47,719 nucleotides of DNA. Origin: an uncultured beta proteobacterium (GTDB lineage Bacteria; Pseudomonadota; Gammaproteobacteria; Burkholderiales; Burkholderiaceae). Each line of letters begins with the position of its first letter. The first letter of the stretch is position 1. Location of the stretch: positions 1-47,719 of the forward strand of contig CAIPQU010000063.1 of NCBI GenBank assembly GCA_903867305.1, written 5' to 3'. This document shows, piece by piece, positions 1-8,037 of this stretch. The notes below the pieces were generated by a model that made no database searches, was not told the DNA's origin, and was given only the letters and a program-made list of their open reading frames with translations. The position numbers and the translations under genes were made by a program.

Positions 1-279
1 CAGTTGCGGTCCCTAAAATTACTTGTTTCTTATTTTTTAAGATAACAATCATTAAAAAGCATTAATTTAGTAAGTATCTATTTCAATTGATCATTCATGA
101 GCCGTCATCATAAAGTATTCTTTTGAGGGCACTTAGTATTTTCTATAATAGGCCCCCAACTGATAAGGGAATTAAAATCATTAGCTGTGAGGCAGTATTA
201 GAAGTAATATTTATTAAAAGATGGCTGTAATACATACAATAACCATCAAAGAGACGCGATCTTTTACTGAAAGAAATGC

Positions 280-1953
280 ATGAGTACTGAAAAAGTTTGG
301 TTTCAAAGCTACCCTAAAGAAGTGCCTCATGAGATCGATCCTGGCCTCTATTCTTCTATTGTTGATTTATTCGAAAACTCGTTCAAAAAGTACGCCGACC
401 GCTCAGCAATAGAATCCTTCGGTAAATCCTTAACTTATGCACAACTAGATCAAGCATCGCAAGAGTTTGCTGGATTTTTGCAATTTCTTGGCATCAAAAA
501 AGGCGACCGTGTCGCCATCATGATGCCCAACGTCATGCAATACCCAATTGCACTCGCGGGCATTTTACGTTGTGGCGCAATCGTCGTCAATGTAAATCCT
601 CTATACACCCCTCGTGAACTGGAGCATCAACTCAAAGACAGTGGTGCAAAAGCTATCATCATTCTAGAAAATTTTGCACATGTTCTTGAACAAGTGATCG
701 ATCGAGTGGCTGTTGATCATGTTGTTGTGACTTCCTTGGGTGCTTTATTAGGTATCAAGGGGAAGTTGATTGACTTCGTCGTCAAATACGTCAAAAAAAT
801 GGTCCCAGTATGGCGTTTAACCCACTACACCACCTTTGATGCAGCCCTGTCGATAGGTCGAAAAATGGGTTATTCGAAACCATCTATCGAACCAACGGAT
901 ATCGCCTTTTTACAATATACGGGTGGCACCACCGGAGTCTCAAAAGGAGCCATCCTTGAACATCGCAATGTTATCGCCAACACTCTACAAATCGAAGCTT
1001 GGCTAATCCCATCACTCAGAAAGCATCCTGTCGAACAATTGAGCTTCATTTGTGCCCTGCCGCTTTATCACATCTTTGCATTAACAGCTTGTGGACTTTT
1101 CAGCATCCGTGCAGGTGGGCTTTTGGTATTGATTGCCAATCCAAAGGATATTTCAGGCTTTATCAAAACACTCAGAAATCTAAAAACATTTCATATTTTT
1201 CCAGCAGTGAATACTCTCTATAACGCTTTGATGCAACATCCCGACTTTACTAAAATTAATTTTTCTGACTTGCTGATAAGCAATGGCGGAGGAATGGCAG
1301 TTCAAAAGGTGGTTGCACAACGTTGGCAAGAATTAACGGGCTGCCCCATTTCTGAGGGCTACGGTCTTTCTGAAACATCCCCCGTAGCGTGCTGTAACTT
1401 GACTGTACTGTCAGAATTTACCGGTACAGTAGGCCTACCAATCCCCAATACAGAAATTTCGATTCGTGATGAGGATGGCAAAGAACTTCCTATTAATGAA
1501 CCAGGTGAAATTTGCATCAAAGGCCCGCAAGTCATGCGTGGTTATTGGAATCGCGATGATGAAACCCAAAAAGTGATGACAACTGATGGATTCTTTAAGA
1601 GCGGTGATATTGGGTTTATGAACGACCAAGGCTTTGTAAAAATTATTGATCGTAAAAAAGATATGATTTTGGTGTCGGGTTTTAATATCTATCCAAATGA
1701 AATCGAAGATGTTCTCTCAGAAATCCCGAAAGTTTTAGAGTGTGCAGTCATCGGTATTCCAGATGAAAACACCGGAGAATCAGTAAAGGCATTTATCGTT
1801 AAAAAAGATCCTAGTCTCACAGAAGTAGAGATCAAGGAACATTGCATTAAAAATCTCACCAACTACAAACGTCCTAAATACATCGTGTTCGTTGATTCCT
1901 TACCAAAATCAAATGTGGGGAAAATCCTTCGAAAAGAACTTCGCACTCATTGA
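280..1953 (+). CDS. fadD: long-chain fatty acid--CoA ligase (FadD-like)
   Basis: A 557-residue member of the ANL adenylating superfamily. It should activate a long-chain fatty acid to an acyl-AMP with ATP and pass it to CoA, feeding beta-oxidation or lipid synthesis at the inner face of the membrane. The P-loop YTGGTTGVSKG is at about residues 214-224, followed by the core motif GYGLSET and then GDIGF and DRKKD at the hinge. The C-terminal subdomain ends with GKILRKEL, whose Lys (about 548) is the expected catalytic lysine. Length matches FadD (about 560). It stands alone on the plus strand, with convergent yaeQ just downstream. The Shine-Dalgarno before ATG 280 is weak (GAAAGAAA). Substrate chain length is inferred from family resemblance only; a medium-chain or aromatic acyl-CoA ligase cannot be excluded. 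Confidence 0.9.
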   Translation: MSTEKVWFQSYPKEVPHEIDPGLYSSIVDLFENSFKKYADRSAIESFGKSLTYAQLDQASQEFAGFLQFLGIKKGDRVAIMMPNVMQYPIALAGILRCGAIVVNVNPLYTPRELEHQLKDSGAKAIIILENFAHVLEQVIDRVAVDHVVVTSLGALLGIKGKLIDFVVKYVKKMVPVWRLTHYTTFDAALSIGRKMGYSKPSIEPTDIAFLQYTGGTTGVSKGAILEHRNVIANTLQIEAWLIPSLRKHPVEQLSFICALPLYHIFALTACGLFSIRAGGLLVLIANPKDISGFIKTLRNLKTFHIFPAVNTLYNALMQHPDFTKINFSDLLISNGGGMAVQKVVAQRWQELTGCPISEGYGLSETSPVACCNLTVLSEFTGTVGLPIPNTEISIRDEDGKELPINEPGEICIKGPQVMRGYWNRDDETQKVMTTDGFFKSGDIGFMNDQGFVKIIDRKKDMILVSGFNIYPNEIEDVLSEIPKVLECAVIGIPDENTGESVKAFIVKKDPSLTEVEIKEHCIKNLTNYKRPKYIVFVDSLPKSNVGKILRKELRTH

Positions 1954-2004
1954 TAAAGTCATCACTTTTGAAGCCCTTTCTTCTAAAAAACTCTAGAAAC
2001 TTCT

Positions 2005-2565
2005 CTAAAAAAGACGCTCGAAAATAATTTCTACGCTTTGCTTGCCATTGCTCATTAAACAATGACCCTCTTGAATCGTAGCTTGCAATTGCATCGATCT
2101 CTCAGCCATGAGAGCTAGCGCATGAGACTGTTCAGTCGGAACTTGATAAATCTCAAGATTAGTCAACCTTGCAATTTTGTTTTCGATACTCTTAAACCAA
2201 ACTCCTGTGGCATGATGATAGGGATATACATAAACTTTACTTGCTTTTCCACAGGCCTTTAAGATCGGCCGCTCCTCAGGAAGGCCAACTTCAATCCATA
2301 CTTTGATCTGGTCTGTAAAGTCCTTGAGCCACACATCAGGTTCCTGTGCGTCCGATAAACCTGCGCCAAAGGCTAACACGCCATCTCCATGACAAACGGT
2401 TTGCAGTTGATGGGCTTGCATCGCAAGCGCAACCAGGCGCATCATCATGCGCTCATCAGTTTCACTAGGATGGCGCGCAAGTGTTAACGCATGATCGGCA
2501 TAATAAGCTTCATCAATATTTGCAATCGATAAATTGGCTTTATAAATAGTAGATTTGATGGCCAT
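2005..2565 (-). CDS. yaeQ: YaeQ family protein
   Basis: A 186-residue protein of the YaeQ family, a small PD-(D/E)XK nuclease-like fold common in proteobacteria. The N-terminus MAIKSTIYKANL, the central segment with DVWLKDFTDQIKVWIEVGLP, and KVYVYPYHH are the recognisable family blocks. Length is typical (about 180). Structural work on the family notes the nuclease-like fold, but the biochemical role is unsettled, so no substrate is assigned. It converges on the acyl-CoA ligase gene and is divergent from the Rieske ferredoxin gene, with about 100 bases of shared upstream DNA. Family identification is firm; function is not. Confidence 0.88.
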   Translation of the reverse strand: MAIKSTIYKANLSIANIDEAYYADHALTLARHPSETDERMMMRLVALAMQAHQLQTVCHGDGVLAFGAGLSDAQEPDVWLKDFTDQIKVWIEVGLPEERPILKACGKASKVYVYPYHHATGVWFKSIENKIARLTNLEIYQVPTEQSHALALMAERSMQLQATIQEGHCLMSNGKQSVEIIFERLF

Positions 2566-2663
2566 GAAACACCTAAAAAACCAAATTATGCACCTGAATT
2601 GACGCGCTTAACCAATTTCATACGACCTTGAGTAAAATATAGCTTTCAACATACCTACTCACT

Positions 2664-2981
2664 ATGTCAAACACTTGGACCGATCTCATGTCATTCGACG
2701 ACACCTTTGAGGGTGAAGTCGTTCGTATTAATACCCCAAATAAAAATCTCGCCATCTACAATGTGGGTGGAAATGTCTTTTGTACCGATAACGTATGCAC
2801 CCATGGAAATGCTCTGCTTTCAGATGGTTTTTTGGAGGGTCATGAGATCGAATGCCCGTTTCACCAAGGACGATTTGATATTCGAGATGGTCGAGTTACT
2901 TGTGAACCAGCCTCAAAAGCGATGAAAACATACCCTATTAAGGTCGAGGAAGGTCGAGTATTCATCGATCTCACGAACTAA
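2664..2981 (+). CDS. Rieske [2Fe-2S] ferredoxin, stand-alone
   Basis: A 105-residue soluble Rieske protein. The cluster-binding motif is complete: C45-T-H47 and C64-P-F-H67, separated by 16 residues, with the usual Gly-rich loops. Proteins of this size act as electron carriers for ring-hydroxylating dioxygenases or related oxygenases (BphF/NagAb type), or resemble the small subunit of nitrite reductase. No oxygenase alpha subunit or ferredoxin reductase is adjacent, so its partner is unknown. It starts at ATG 2664, with the divergent yaeQ upstream and the trhP gene 43 bases downstream on the same strand. The fold and cluster are seen in the sequence; the redox partner is not. Confidence 0.88.
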   Translation: MSNTWTDLMSFDDTFEGEVVRINTPNKNLAIYNVGGNVFCTDNVCTHGNALLSDGFLEGHEIECPFHQGRFDIRDGRVTCEPASKAMKTYPIKVEEGRVFIDLTN

Positions 2982-3024
2982 AAGATTGCTCGCTTTTCGG
3001 CTCAAACCCTTCTAAAATAAGACC

Positions 3025-4323
3025 ATGAAAAAACCTGAACTCCTTGCCCCTGCCGGTAGCCGTGCGATGCTCGATACTGCCTTTGATTTTGGCGCCGATG
3101 CCATCTATGCAGGTCAACCTCGTTATTCTTTGCGGGTCAGAAATAACGATTTCGGAGATCTTGATGTTCTAGCTGGTGGTATCAACCACGCCCATGCTTT
3201 AGGTAAAAAATTCTACCTCGTCTCCAACATTCTGCCTCACGGTGGTAAAACGAGAACTTTTGTTCAAGATATGAGCCCCGTCATTGCTCTAAAACCAGAT
3301 GCGCTAATTATGTCCGATCCGGGTCTGATTATGATGGTTCGTGAAAATTGGCCAGATATGCCGATCCATTTATCTGTTCAAGCCAATACGGTGAATGGTG
3401 CTGCTGCAAAATTTTGGCACAAAGTGGGTATCACTCGCATCATTCTTTCTCGTGAATTATCACTGGATGAAATTGAATCAGTGCGCCAAGACTGTCCAGA
3501 GATGGAACTCGAAGTCTTCGTTCACGGCGCTCTATGCATCGCTTATTCTGGACGTTGTCTATTATCGGGCTACTTCAGTCACCGCGATCCAAATCAAGGT
3601 GCTTGTACGAACTCTTGCCGTTGGGACTATAAAATTTATCCAGGCTCCGAAGATGCTACTGGTGACATTTACTTACTCGAAGAAGGTGGCAAAACCGATG
3701 CACTAATGCCAATAGAGGAAGATATGCATGGTACCTATATTCTGAACTCGAAAGATTTACGTGCAATTGAACATATTGAGCGATTGACCGAAATGGGAAT
3801 TGACTCCTTTAAGATTGAAGGACGTACCAAATCCCCCTATTACGTAGCTCGGACTTGTCAATCCTATCGCACCGCAATTGACGACGCTGCCAACGGTCGC
3901 CCATTCCAACCAGAACTATTAGGTCATCTAGAAGGTCTCGCTAATCGTGGATACACTGATGGCTTTTACCAACGTCATCATGATGCCGATTACCAAAACT
4001 ACCTGAAGGGATTTTCTATTTCCGGTAGAAGTATGTATGTGGGTAACGTTCTCGAAATTGATCCTGTTAAAGGTGTCAAAATTGAAGTCAAAAATCGTTT
4101 TGCAGTTGGCGACAAAGTTGAAATCATTGAGCCCAGTGGCAATACTGATGTGGTCATCGAGGCTCTATGGAATCTAGAAGGTAAACCGATTCAGGTCGCG
4201 CCAGGAGCAGGTCATGTCGTCTATGCAAAGATTCCTTGCAAATCTTCGGCGGCTTATATCGCACGTTATATACAAGTGAATAAAACATCTCCTTTAGACC
4301 TTATTAGCGTTCAAACTGTCTAA
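3025..4323 (+). CDS. trhP: peptidase U32 family tRNA hydroxylation protein TrhP (YegQ)
   Basis: A 432-residue U32-family protein beginning KKPELLAPAGS, the family signature. E. coli TrhP (YegQ) catalyses prephenate-dependent hydroxylation of U34 in tRNA to 5-hydroxyuridine, and this protein matches it in length (about 450) and layout. The longer RlhA paralogue has about 650 residues. Four conserved cysteines, C171, C178, C194 and C198, are the expected iron-sulfur ligands. FKIEGRTKSPYYVA in the middle is another family block. The last 30 bases overlap, tail to tail, with the antitoxin-like gene on the other strand. The peptidase label is historical; the RNA-modification role is the better inference. 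Confidence 0.88.
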   Translation: MKKPELLAPAGSRAMLDTAFDFGADAIYAGQPRYSLRVRNNDFGDLDVLAGGINHAHALGKKFYLVSNILPHGGKTRTFVQDMSPVIALKPDALIMSDPGLIMMVRENWPDMPIHLSVQANTVNGAAAKFWHKVGITRIILSRELSLDEIESVRQDCPEMELEVFVHGALCIAYSGRCLLSGYFSHRDPNQGACTNSCRWDYKIYPGSEDATGDIYLLEEGGKTDALMPIEEDMHGTYILNSKDLRAIEHIERLTEMGIDSFKIEGRTKSPYYVARTCQSYRTAIDDAANGRPFQPELLGHLEGLANRGYTDGFYQRHHDADYQNYLKGFSISGRSMYVGNVLEIDPVKGVKIEVKNRFAVGDKVEIIEPSGNTDVVIEALWNLEGKPIQVAPGAGHVVYAKIPCKSSAAYIARYIQVNKTSPLDLISVQTV

Positions 4324-4578
4324 TTTTTTTCGGGCCTCATAAGCCGCCTGCATATCAAGCCAATATTGGCTTTTTATGCCTAGAACTCTCGCCAAATGAT
4401 CAGCCAAATGAGGGGTAATAGGCTGCTTACCGACGATGATCTCACATGCCATTTTTTCTGATATTTGCATGGCTACGGCAAATTGAAAAATACTTTGACC
4501 GCTGGCTTGTAAAAATTCTTCGCGAATAAATTCTCCAGGATGTATTTCTGAGGAGAATAAGGTTTGTGATATTTTCAT
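4294..4578 (-). CDS. higA: orphan HigA-family addiction-module antitoxin
   Basis: A 94-residue XRE-type helix-turn-helix protein. IHPGEFIREEFLQASG near residue 12 and the segment with ITPHLADHLARVLG are hallmarks of the HigA/VapI antitoxin family, whose members bind DNA and neutralise the RNase toxin HigB. HigB is normally encoded directly upstream of higA, but here only about 140 bases separate the start codon from the divergent DUF3833 gene, too little for the usual 90-residue toxin, and none is seen. The 3' end overlaps trhP by 30 bases on the opposite strand. It may be a relic antitoxin or a repurposed transcriptional regulator. Confidence 0.85.
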   Translation of the reverse strand: MKISQTLFSSEIHPGEFIREEFLQASGQSIFQFAVAMQISEKMACEIIVGKQPITPHLADHLARVLGIKSQYWLDMQAAYEARKKLDSLNANKV

Positions 4579-4718
4579 AGCCTGTATTTTATAAAACTAT
4601 GTCTTTCAAATCGGATCATTTCCATGTCGCCAACATAGGTTTTTAAATTCCAATAATTTCCCCCATCTGAGGAGATGATTTGACATAATAGAGACATCAC
4701 TTTCTAAGGAGTAGTGTT

Positions 4719-5276
4719 ATGTTGAAAAATATCAAGCTAACAATGTTCAAATGCTTTGCTTTGGCGATCATATTCCTTCTCAGTTCATGCTCCAGTACCA
4801 AAGTCGAAGAATATGCTAGTGAAACTCCGGTTCTCAAACTCGCAGACTACTTTAATGGCAAAACCCATGCATATGGGATCTTTACCGATCGTGGTGGAAA
4901 AGTTGTCAAGCGCTTTACCGTGGAAATCGCCTCTAACTGGACAAATATCGATGGTATTAATACCGGCACACTCGATGAATCTTTTCAATATTCAGATGGC
5001 ACCACCCAAAAAAGAATTTGGACCATCAAAGAAATTGCTCCAAATCAATATGAAGGAACTGCCGCAGATGTCGTGGGCAAAGCTATCGGTATGTCATCCG
5101 GTAACGCCTTGAATTGGAAATATACCCTTTCTCTTCCGGTCGATGGTAAAAATATTGAAGTGCAATTTAACGATTGGATGTATTTAGTGAATCCTCAAGT
5201 GATGCTCAACCGCGCCCAAATGTCAAAGTTTGGAGTCTATCTTGGCGAGGTCACTCTCTCTTTTACGAAAGATTAA
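4719..5276 (+). CDS. DUF3833 family lipoprotein
   Basis: A 185-residue protein with a type II signal peptide: a basic N-terminus, a hydrophobic stretch and a lipobox LSSC with the lipidated Cys near residue 24. It should sit on a membrane facing the periplasm. The remainder matches the DUF3833 pattern (DYFNGKTHAYGIF near the N-terminus, LNWKYTLSLPV and the NDWMYL block near the end). Function is unknown. A good Shine-Dalgarno (TAAGGAG) lies 8 bases before ATG 4719. The DUF2878 membrane protein gene begins 2 bases after the stop, so the two are probably co-transcribed and may work together at the membrane. Confidence 0.85.
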   Translation: MLKNIKLTMFKCFALAIIFLLSSCSSTKVEEYASETPVLKLADYFNGKTHAYGIFTDRGGKVVKRFTVEIASNWTNIDGINTGTLDESFQYSDGTTQKRIWTIKEIAPNQYEGTAADVVGKAIGMSSGNALNWKYTLSLPVDGKNIEVQFNDWMYLVNPQVMLNRAQMSKFGVYLGEVTLSFTKD

Positions 5277-5278
5277 GT

Positions 5279-5806
5279 ATGTTTTTTTGGTGGATGATTA
5301 TCGGCTTTCAAATTGTTTGGTTTGGCTTTGCTTGGGGTATTAGTCATCACTATCCTTTGCTACCAATTCTTCTAAGTCTGATATATCTGAATACCTATAT
5401 TTCAAAACAACCTGATAAAAAAGTGGCTTATCTTTTTTTAGGGAAAGTCTTATTATTGGGATTTATTGCTGATAGTGTAATTGGGCTGTTAGGGTTAATG
5501 ACTTACGCATCCCCATATCCACAGCCTTTTCAATGGCTGCAACCTTGGTGGTTATCCTTGGTCTGGTTATGTTTTGCAGCAAGTGCCAAAGTATCATTTT
5601 CATGGCTAGAGCAACGCCGCCCTCTCGCTGTCATCCTAGGTCTTATAGGGGGTCCAGTTGCTTATTTATCTGGGGAAAAATTCGGTGTATTTCTGGATAT
5701 CCAAAACTTCGGTTTCGTTCTCATTGCGATATCTTGGGGAGGTATCATGTGGTTACTCATAAAACAACTTCCCTCAATACCTGATCACCTACAATACAAG
5801 AGTTAA
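5279..5806 (+). CDS. DUF2878 family membrane protein
   Basis: A 175-residue very hydrophobic protein with about five or six membrane segments, consistent with DUF2878. ATG 5279 is chosen because it follows the upstream stop codon by 2 bases and begins directly with the first membrane segment (MFFWWMIIGFQIVWF). The reading frame stays open back to 5174, but that stretch lies inside the DUF3833 coding region and is hydrophilic. Close coupling to the lipoprotein gene suggests a joint role in the inner membrane. No catalytic motif is seen. Confidence 0.8.
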   Translation: MFFWWMIIGFQIVWFGFAWGISHHYPLLPILLSLIYLNTYISKQPDKKVAYLFLGKVLLLGFIADSVIGLLGLMTYASPYPQPFQWLQPWWLSLVWLCFAASAKVSFSWLEQRRPLAVILGLIGGPVAYLSGEKFGVFLDIQNFGFVLIAISWGGIMWLLIKQLPSIPDHLQYKS

Positions 5807-5837
5807 CTCTGTTCCACAAAAAACAAAAGGAAATAAT

Positions 5838-6803
5838 ATGCTGACAAAAAAAATACTATGTCTTATAGCATTGATGTTTGGGATAGGCCAAGTGTTTGCG
5901 GCAGATGATTGGCCAAGCCGTAAACCGATTCGGCTGATTTCTGTATTTCCTCCGGGCGGTTCTGTAGATGCTGTAGCAAGGGTTCTAGCACCTGCTTTAC
6001 AAGCGCAACTGAAGCAAACGGTAGTTGTCGAAAATATTGGTGGTGCATCTGGTGTGATTGGCACCAATGCCTTAGCGCACTCTGATCCAGATGGTTATGC
6101 CTTCGCGGTAGTATTCGATACCCATGGCGTCAATCAAGCACTCAAAGATAAATTACCTTATGACACTTTAAAAGATATCGCTCAAGTCACACTCATTGGA
6201 TCATCACCAATGGTGATTGTAGCTAGTAAGAAATCGGAAATTATTAGCTTTAAAGAGCTCACTGACGCTTCTAAATCAGGAACGCCCTATAACTATGGCT
6301 CTATTGGTACTGGAAGCCTAGGACATCTTGCGATGGCTTCTCTTGCTAAAAAATCACAATTTGAATGGACGCATATTCCTTATCGTGGCGGAGGACCACT
6401 CATGGCAGATGCCCTTGCTGGTCACGTTAATTTAGCTATAGGTTCAGTCTATTTAATCAAACCACATATTGATGCTAATCGTGTGATTGCTTTAGCAGTT
6501 ACCAGTCCAAAAAGAAGTGCAGATTTACCTAATGTACCAACCGTTTCAGAAAGCGGCTTCCCAGGATTTGATGCGCCGGCCTGGTGGGGTGTTATTGCAC
6601 CAGTCAAAACTCCTCCAGATATTATTGCAAAAATGAATCAGGCGATTATTGCCGTTCTCAAAAAGCCAGAAATCTCTAAAAAACTGGATGATCAAGGGAT
6701 TGATATCATCGCTGGTGGACCTGAAGTGTTTGAACCTTTCTTAAAAAAGCAAATGAATACTTGGGGTAAATTTGTCCAAGATAATAAAATTAAAGAAGAG
6801 TAA
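5838..6803 (+). CDS. Bug/TctC-family tripartite tricarboxylate transporter binding protein
   Basis: A 321-residue periplasmic binding protein with a cleavable signal peptide ending near VFA-ADD (residue 21). The family blocks KPIRLISVFPPGGSVDAVAR, VVENIGGASGVIGTNALA and DPDGYAFAV are clear. Bug proteins bind carboxylates or similar small ligands and normally serve TctAB membrane subunits. None is encoded in this window, which is common in betaproteobacteria, where orphan Bugs are abundant. The gene is preceded by a good Shine-Dalgarno (AAAAGGAAATAAT) and followed 2 bases later by an MFS transporter, so ligand capture and transport might be linked. The ligand cannot be told from the sequence. 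Confidence 0.9.
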   Translation: MLTKKILCLIALMFGIGQVFAADDWPSRKPIRLISVFPPGGSVDAVARVLAPALQAQLKQTVVVENIGGASGVIGTNALAHSDPDGYAFAVVFDTHGVNQALKDKLPYDTLKDIAQVTLIGSSPMVIVASKKSEIISFKELTDASKSGTPYNYGSIGTGSLGHLAMASLAKKSQFEWTHIPYRGGGPLMADALAGHVNLAIGSVYLIKPHIDANRVIALAVTSPKRSADLPNVPTVSESGFPGFDAPAWWGVIAPVKTPPDIIAKMNQAIIAVLKKPEISKKLDDQGIDIIAGGPEVFEPFLKKQMNTWGKFVQDNKIKEE

Positions 6804-6805
6804 AT

Positions 6806-8035
6806 TTGTTCACCGTGATTTTTAAAGAAAAACCTTATCTCGTTCAAGTGGCTGCAGCTGTAGCCATTTTTGCGCTGATCTTTGGCGTGCGTCAATCGGT
6901 GCCAATGTTTTTTAGTTCCATTAATAATCACACGGGTCTTGGTATCGTTGCCGTGAGCCTTGCCTTCGCTTGTGGGCAATTGGCTTGGGGAACCTTTCAA
7001 CCGATTGCTGGAGCAATCTCAGATAAATATGGCACAGAAAAAGCTTTACTCATTGGTATTGTCATGTGCGTTACAGGAACATTACTGATCCCCTATGTTA
7101 CTTCACAATTCGGATTAATATTAACGATCGGTATTTTGTCAGCCGGTGGCGCTGGTTTTGCAGGTAACTCTGTGTTGATGTCTGCTGTGAATCGTTTTGT
7201 ACCTCCAGGTAAAGGTGGTCTTTATGCGGGGCTTGTCAATGCTGGTGGTTCAGTGGGCCAATTCATCATGGCGCCTATTGCTGGTTGGCTGATTGTGAGT
7301 GCCGGTTGGGAAAACGGCCTAACGTATATTGCGCTTTTTTGTTTAATTACCATTCCACTATCGTTACTACTGCGCGGTAAAAAAGTAGTTCCCGTTATCA
7401 ACCCAAATGCACCTCCGCCTCCAAATTTCCAGCAAAGTATCGCATTAGCCTTCCGAACACCTAGTTATTTAATGCTCAATGGTGGCTTCTTTGTGTGCGG
7501 ATTTCATGTGGCCTTTATTGCTACTCATATGCCTGGTGTGATTGCTCTATGTGGCTTACCCCCAACCTTTACTGGATGGGTTCTAGCGACGATTGGATTA
7601 TTTAATATTGTTGGCAGTCTTGGGGCAGGATGGATCACCACCAAAATTCCAATGAAGACTCTTTTAAGTTATATTTACGCAGCTCGTGGACTCATCGTTT
7701 TTTTATTTATTCTCGGACCTAAAACAGAAATAACCGTTCTTCTATTCGCGGCAACACTTGGTCTAACATATCTCTCGACCGTGCCTCCAACCGCGGGTCT
7801 CGTTGCAAAAATGTTTGGCCCAACCTATATGGGTACGCTATTTGGTATCGTGCTCTTTACTCATCAAATTGGAGGTTTCTTAGGTGCTTACCTAGGCGGT
7901 CAAGTCTTCCAAGCTAGCGGAAACTATAACTGGGTTTGGTATATGGATATTATGTTGGCGGTATTTGCAGCATTGATCCATTTACCCATCAAAGAAAAAG
8001 CCGTCAATTATTTAGCTTCTAAATCAGTCAAATAA
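6806..8035 (+). CDS. MFS transporter
   Basis: A 409-residue major facilitator with twelve likely membrane segments in two six-helix halves. The loop GAISDKYGTEKAL between helices 2 and 3 fits the MFS signature, and a cytoplasmic loop near residue 200 (VVPVINPNAPPPPN) separates the halves. The substrate is unknown; the nearest resemblance is to carboxylate/oxalate-formate-type and YbfB-like transporters. The start is TTG 6806, 2 bases after the Bug gene stop; GTG 6815 is an alternative. Both have a purine-rich stretch (AAAGAAGAG) upstream. It ends 2 bases from the stop of the convergent gene at 8038. Confidence 0.85.
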   Translation: MFTVIFKEKPYLVQVAAAVAIFALIFGVRQSVPMFFSSINNHTGLGIVAVSLAFACGQLAWGTFQPIAGAISDKYGTEKALLIGIVMCVTGTLLIPYVTSQFGLILTIGILSAGGAGFAGNSVLMSAVNRFVPPGKGGLYAGLVNAGGSVGQFIMAPIAGWLIVSAGWENGLTYIALFCLITIPLSLLLRGKKVVPVINPNAPPPPNFQQSIALAFRTPSYLMLNGGFFVCGFHVAFIATHMPGVIALCGLPPTFTGWVLATIGLFNIVGSLGAGWITTKIPMKTLLSYIYAARGLIVFLFILGPKTEITVLLFAATLGLTYLSTVPPTAGLVAKMFGPTYMGTLFGIVLFTHQIGGFLGAYLGGQVFQASGNYNWVWYMDIMLAVFAALIHLPIKEKAVNYLASKSVK

Positions 8036-8037
8036 GG

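Noticed and set aside
1..279. Possible end of an upstream gene at the left edge
   Set aside because: All frames are short and AT-rich; nothing recognisable, so treated as leader of the acyl-CoA ligase gene.
4579..4718. Possible HigB toxin upstream of the antitoxin
   Set aside because: Only 140 bases are available and no frame with RelE/HigB features is seen.
5174..5278. N-terminal extension of the DUF2878 protein by 35 codons
   Set aside because: It lies within the DUF3833 coding region, is hydrophilic, and a better start at 5279 begins the first membrane helix.
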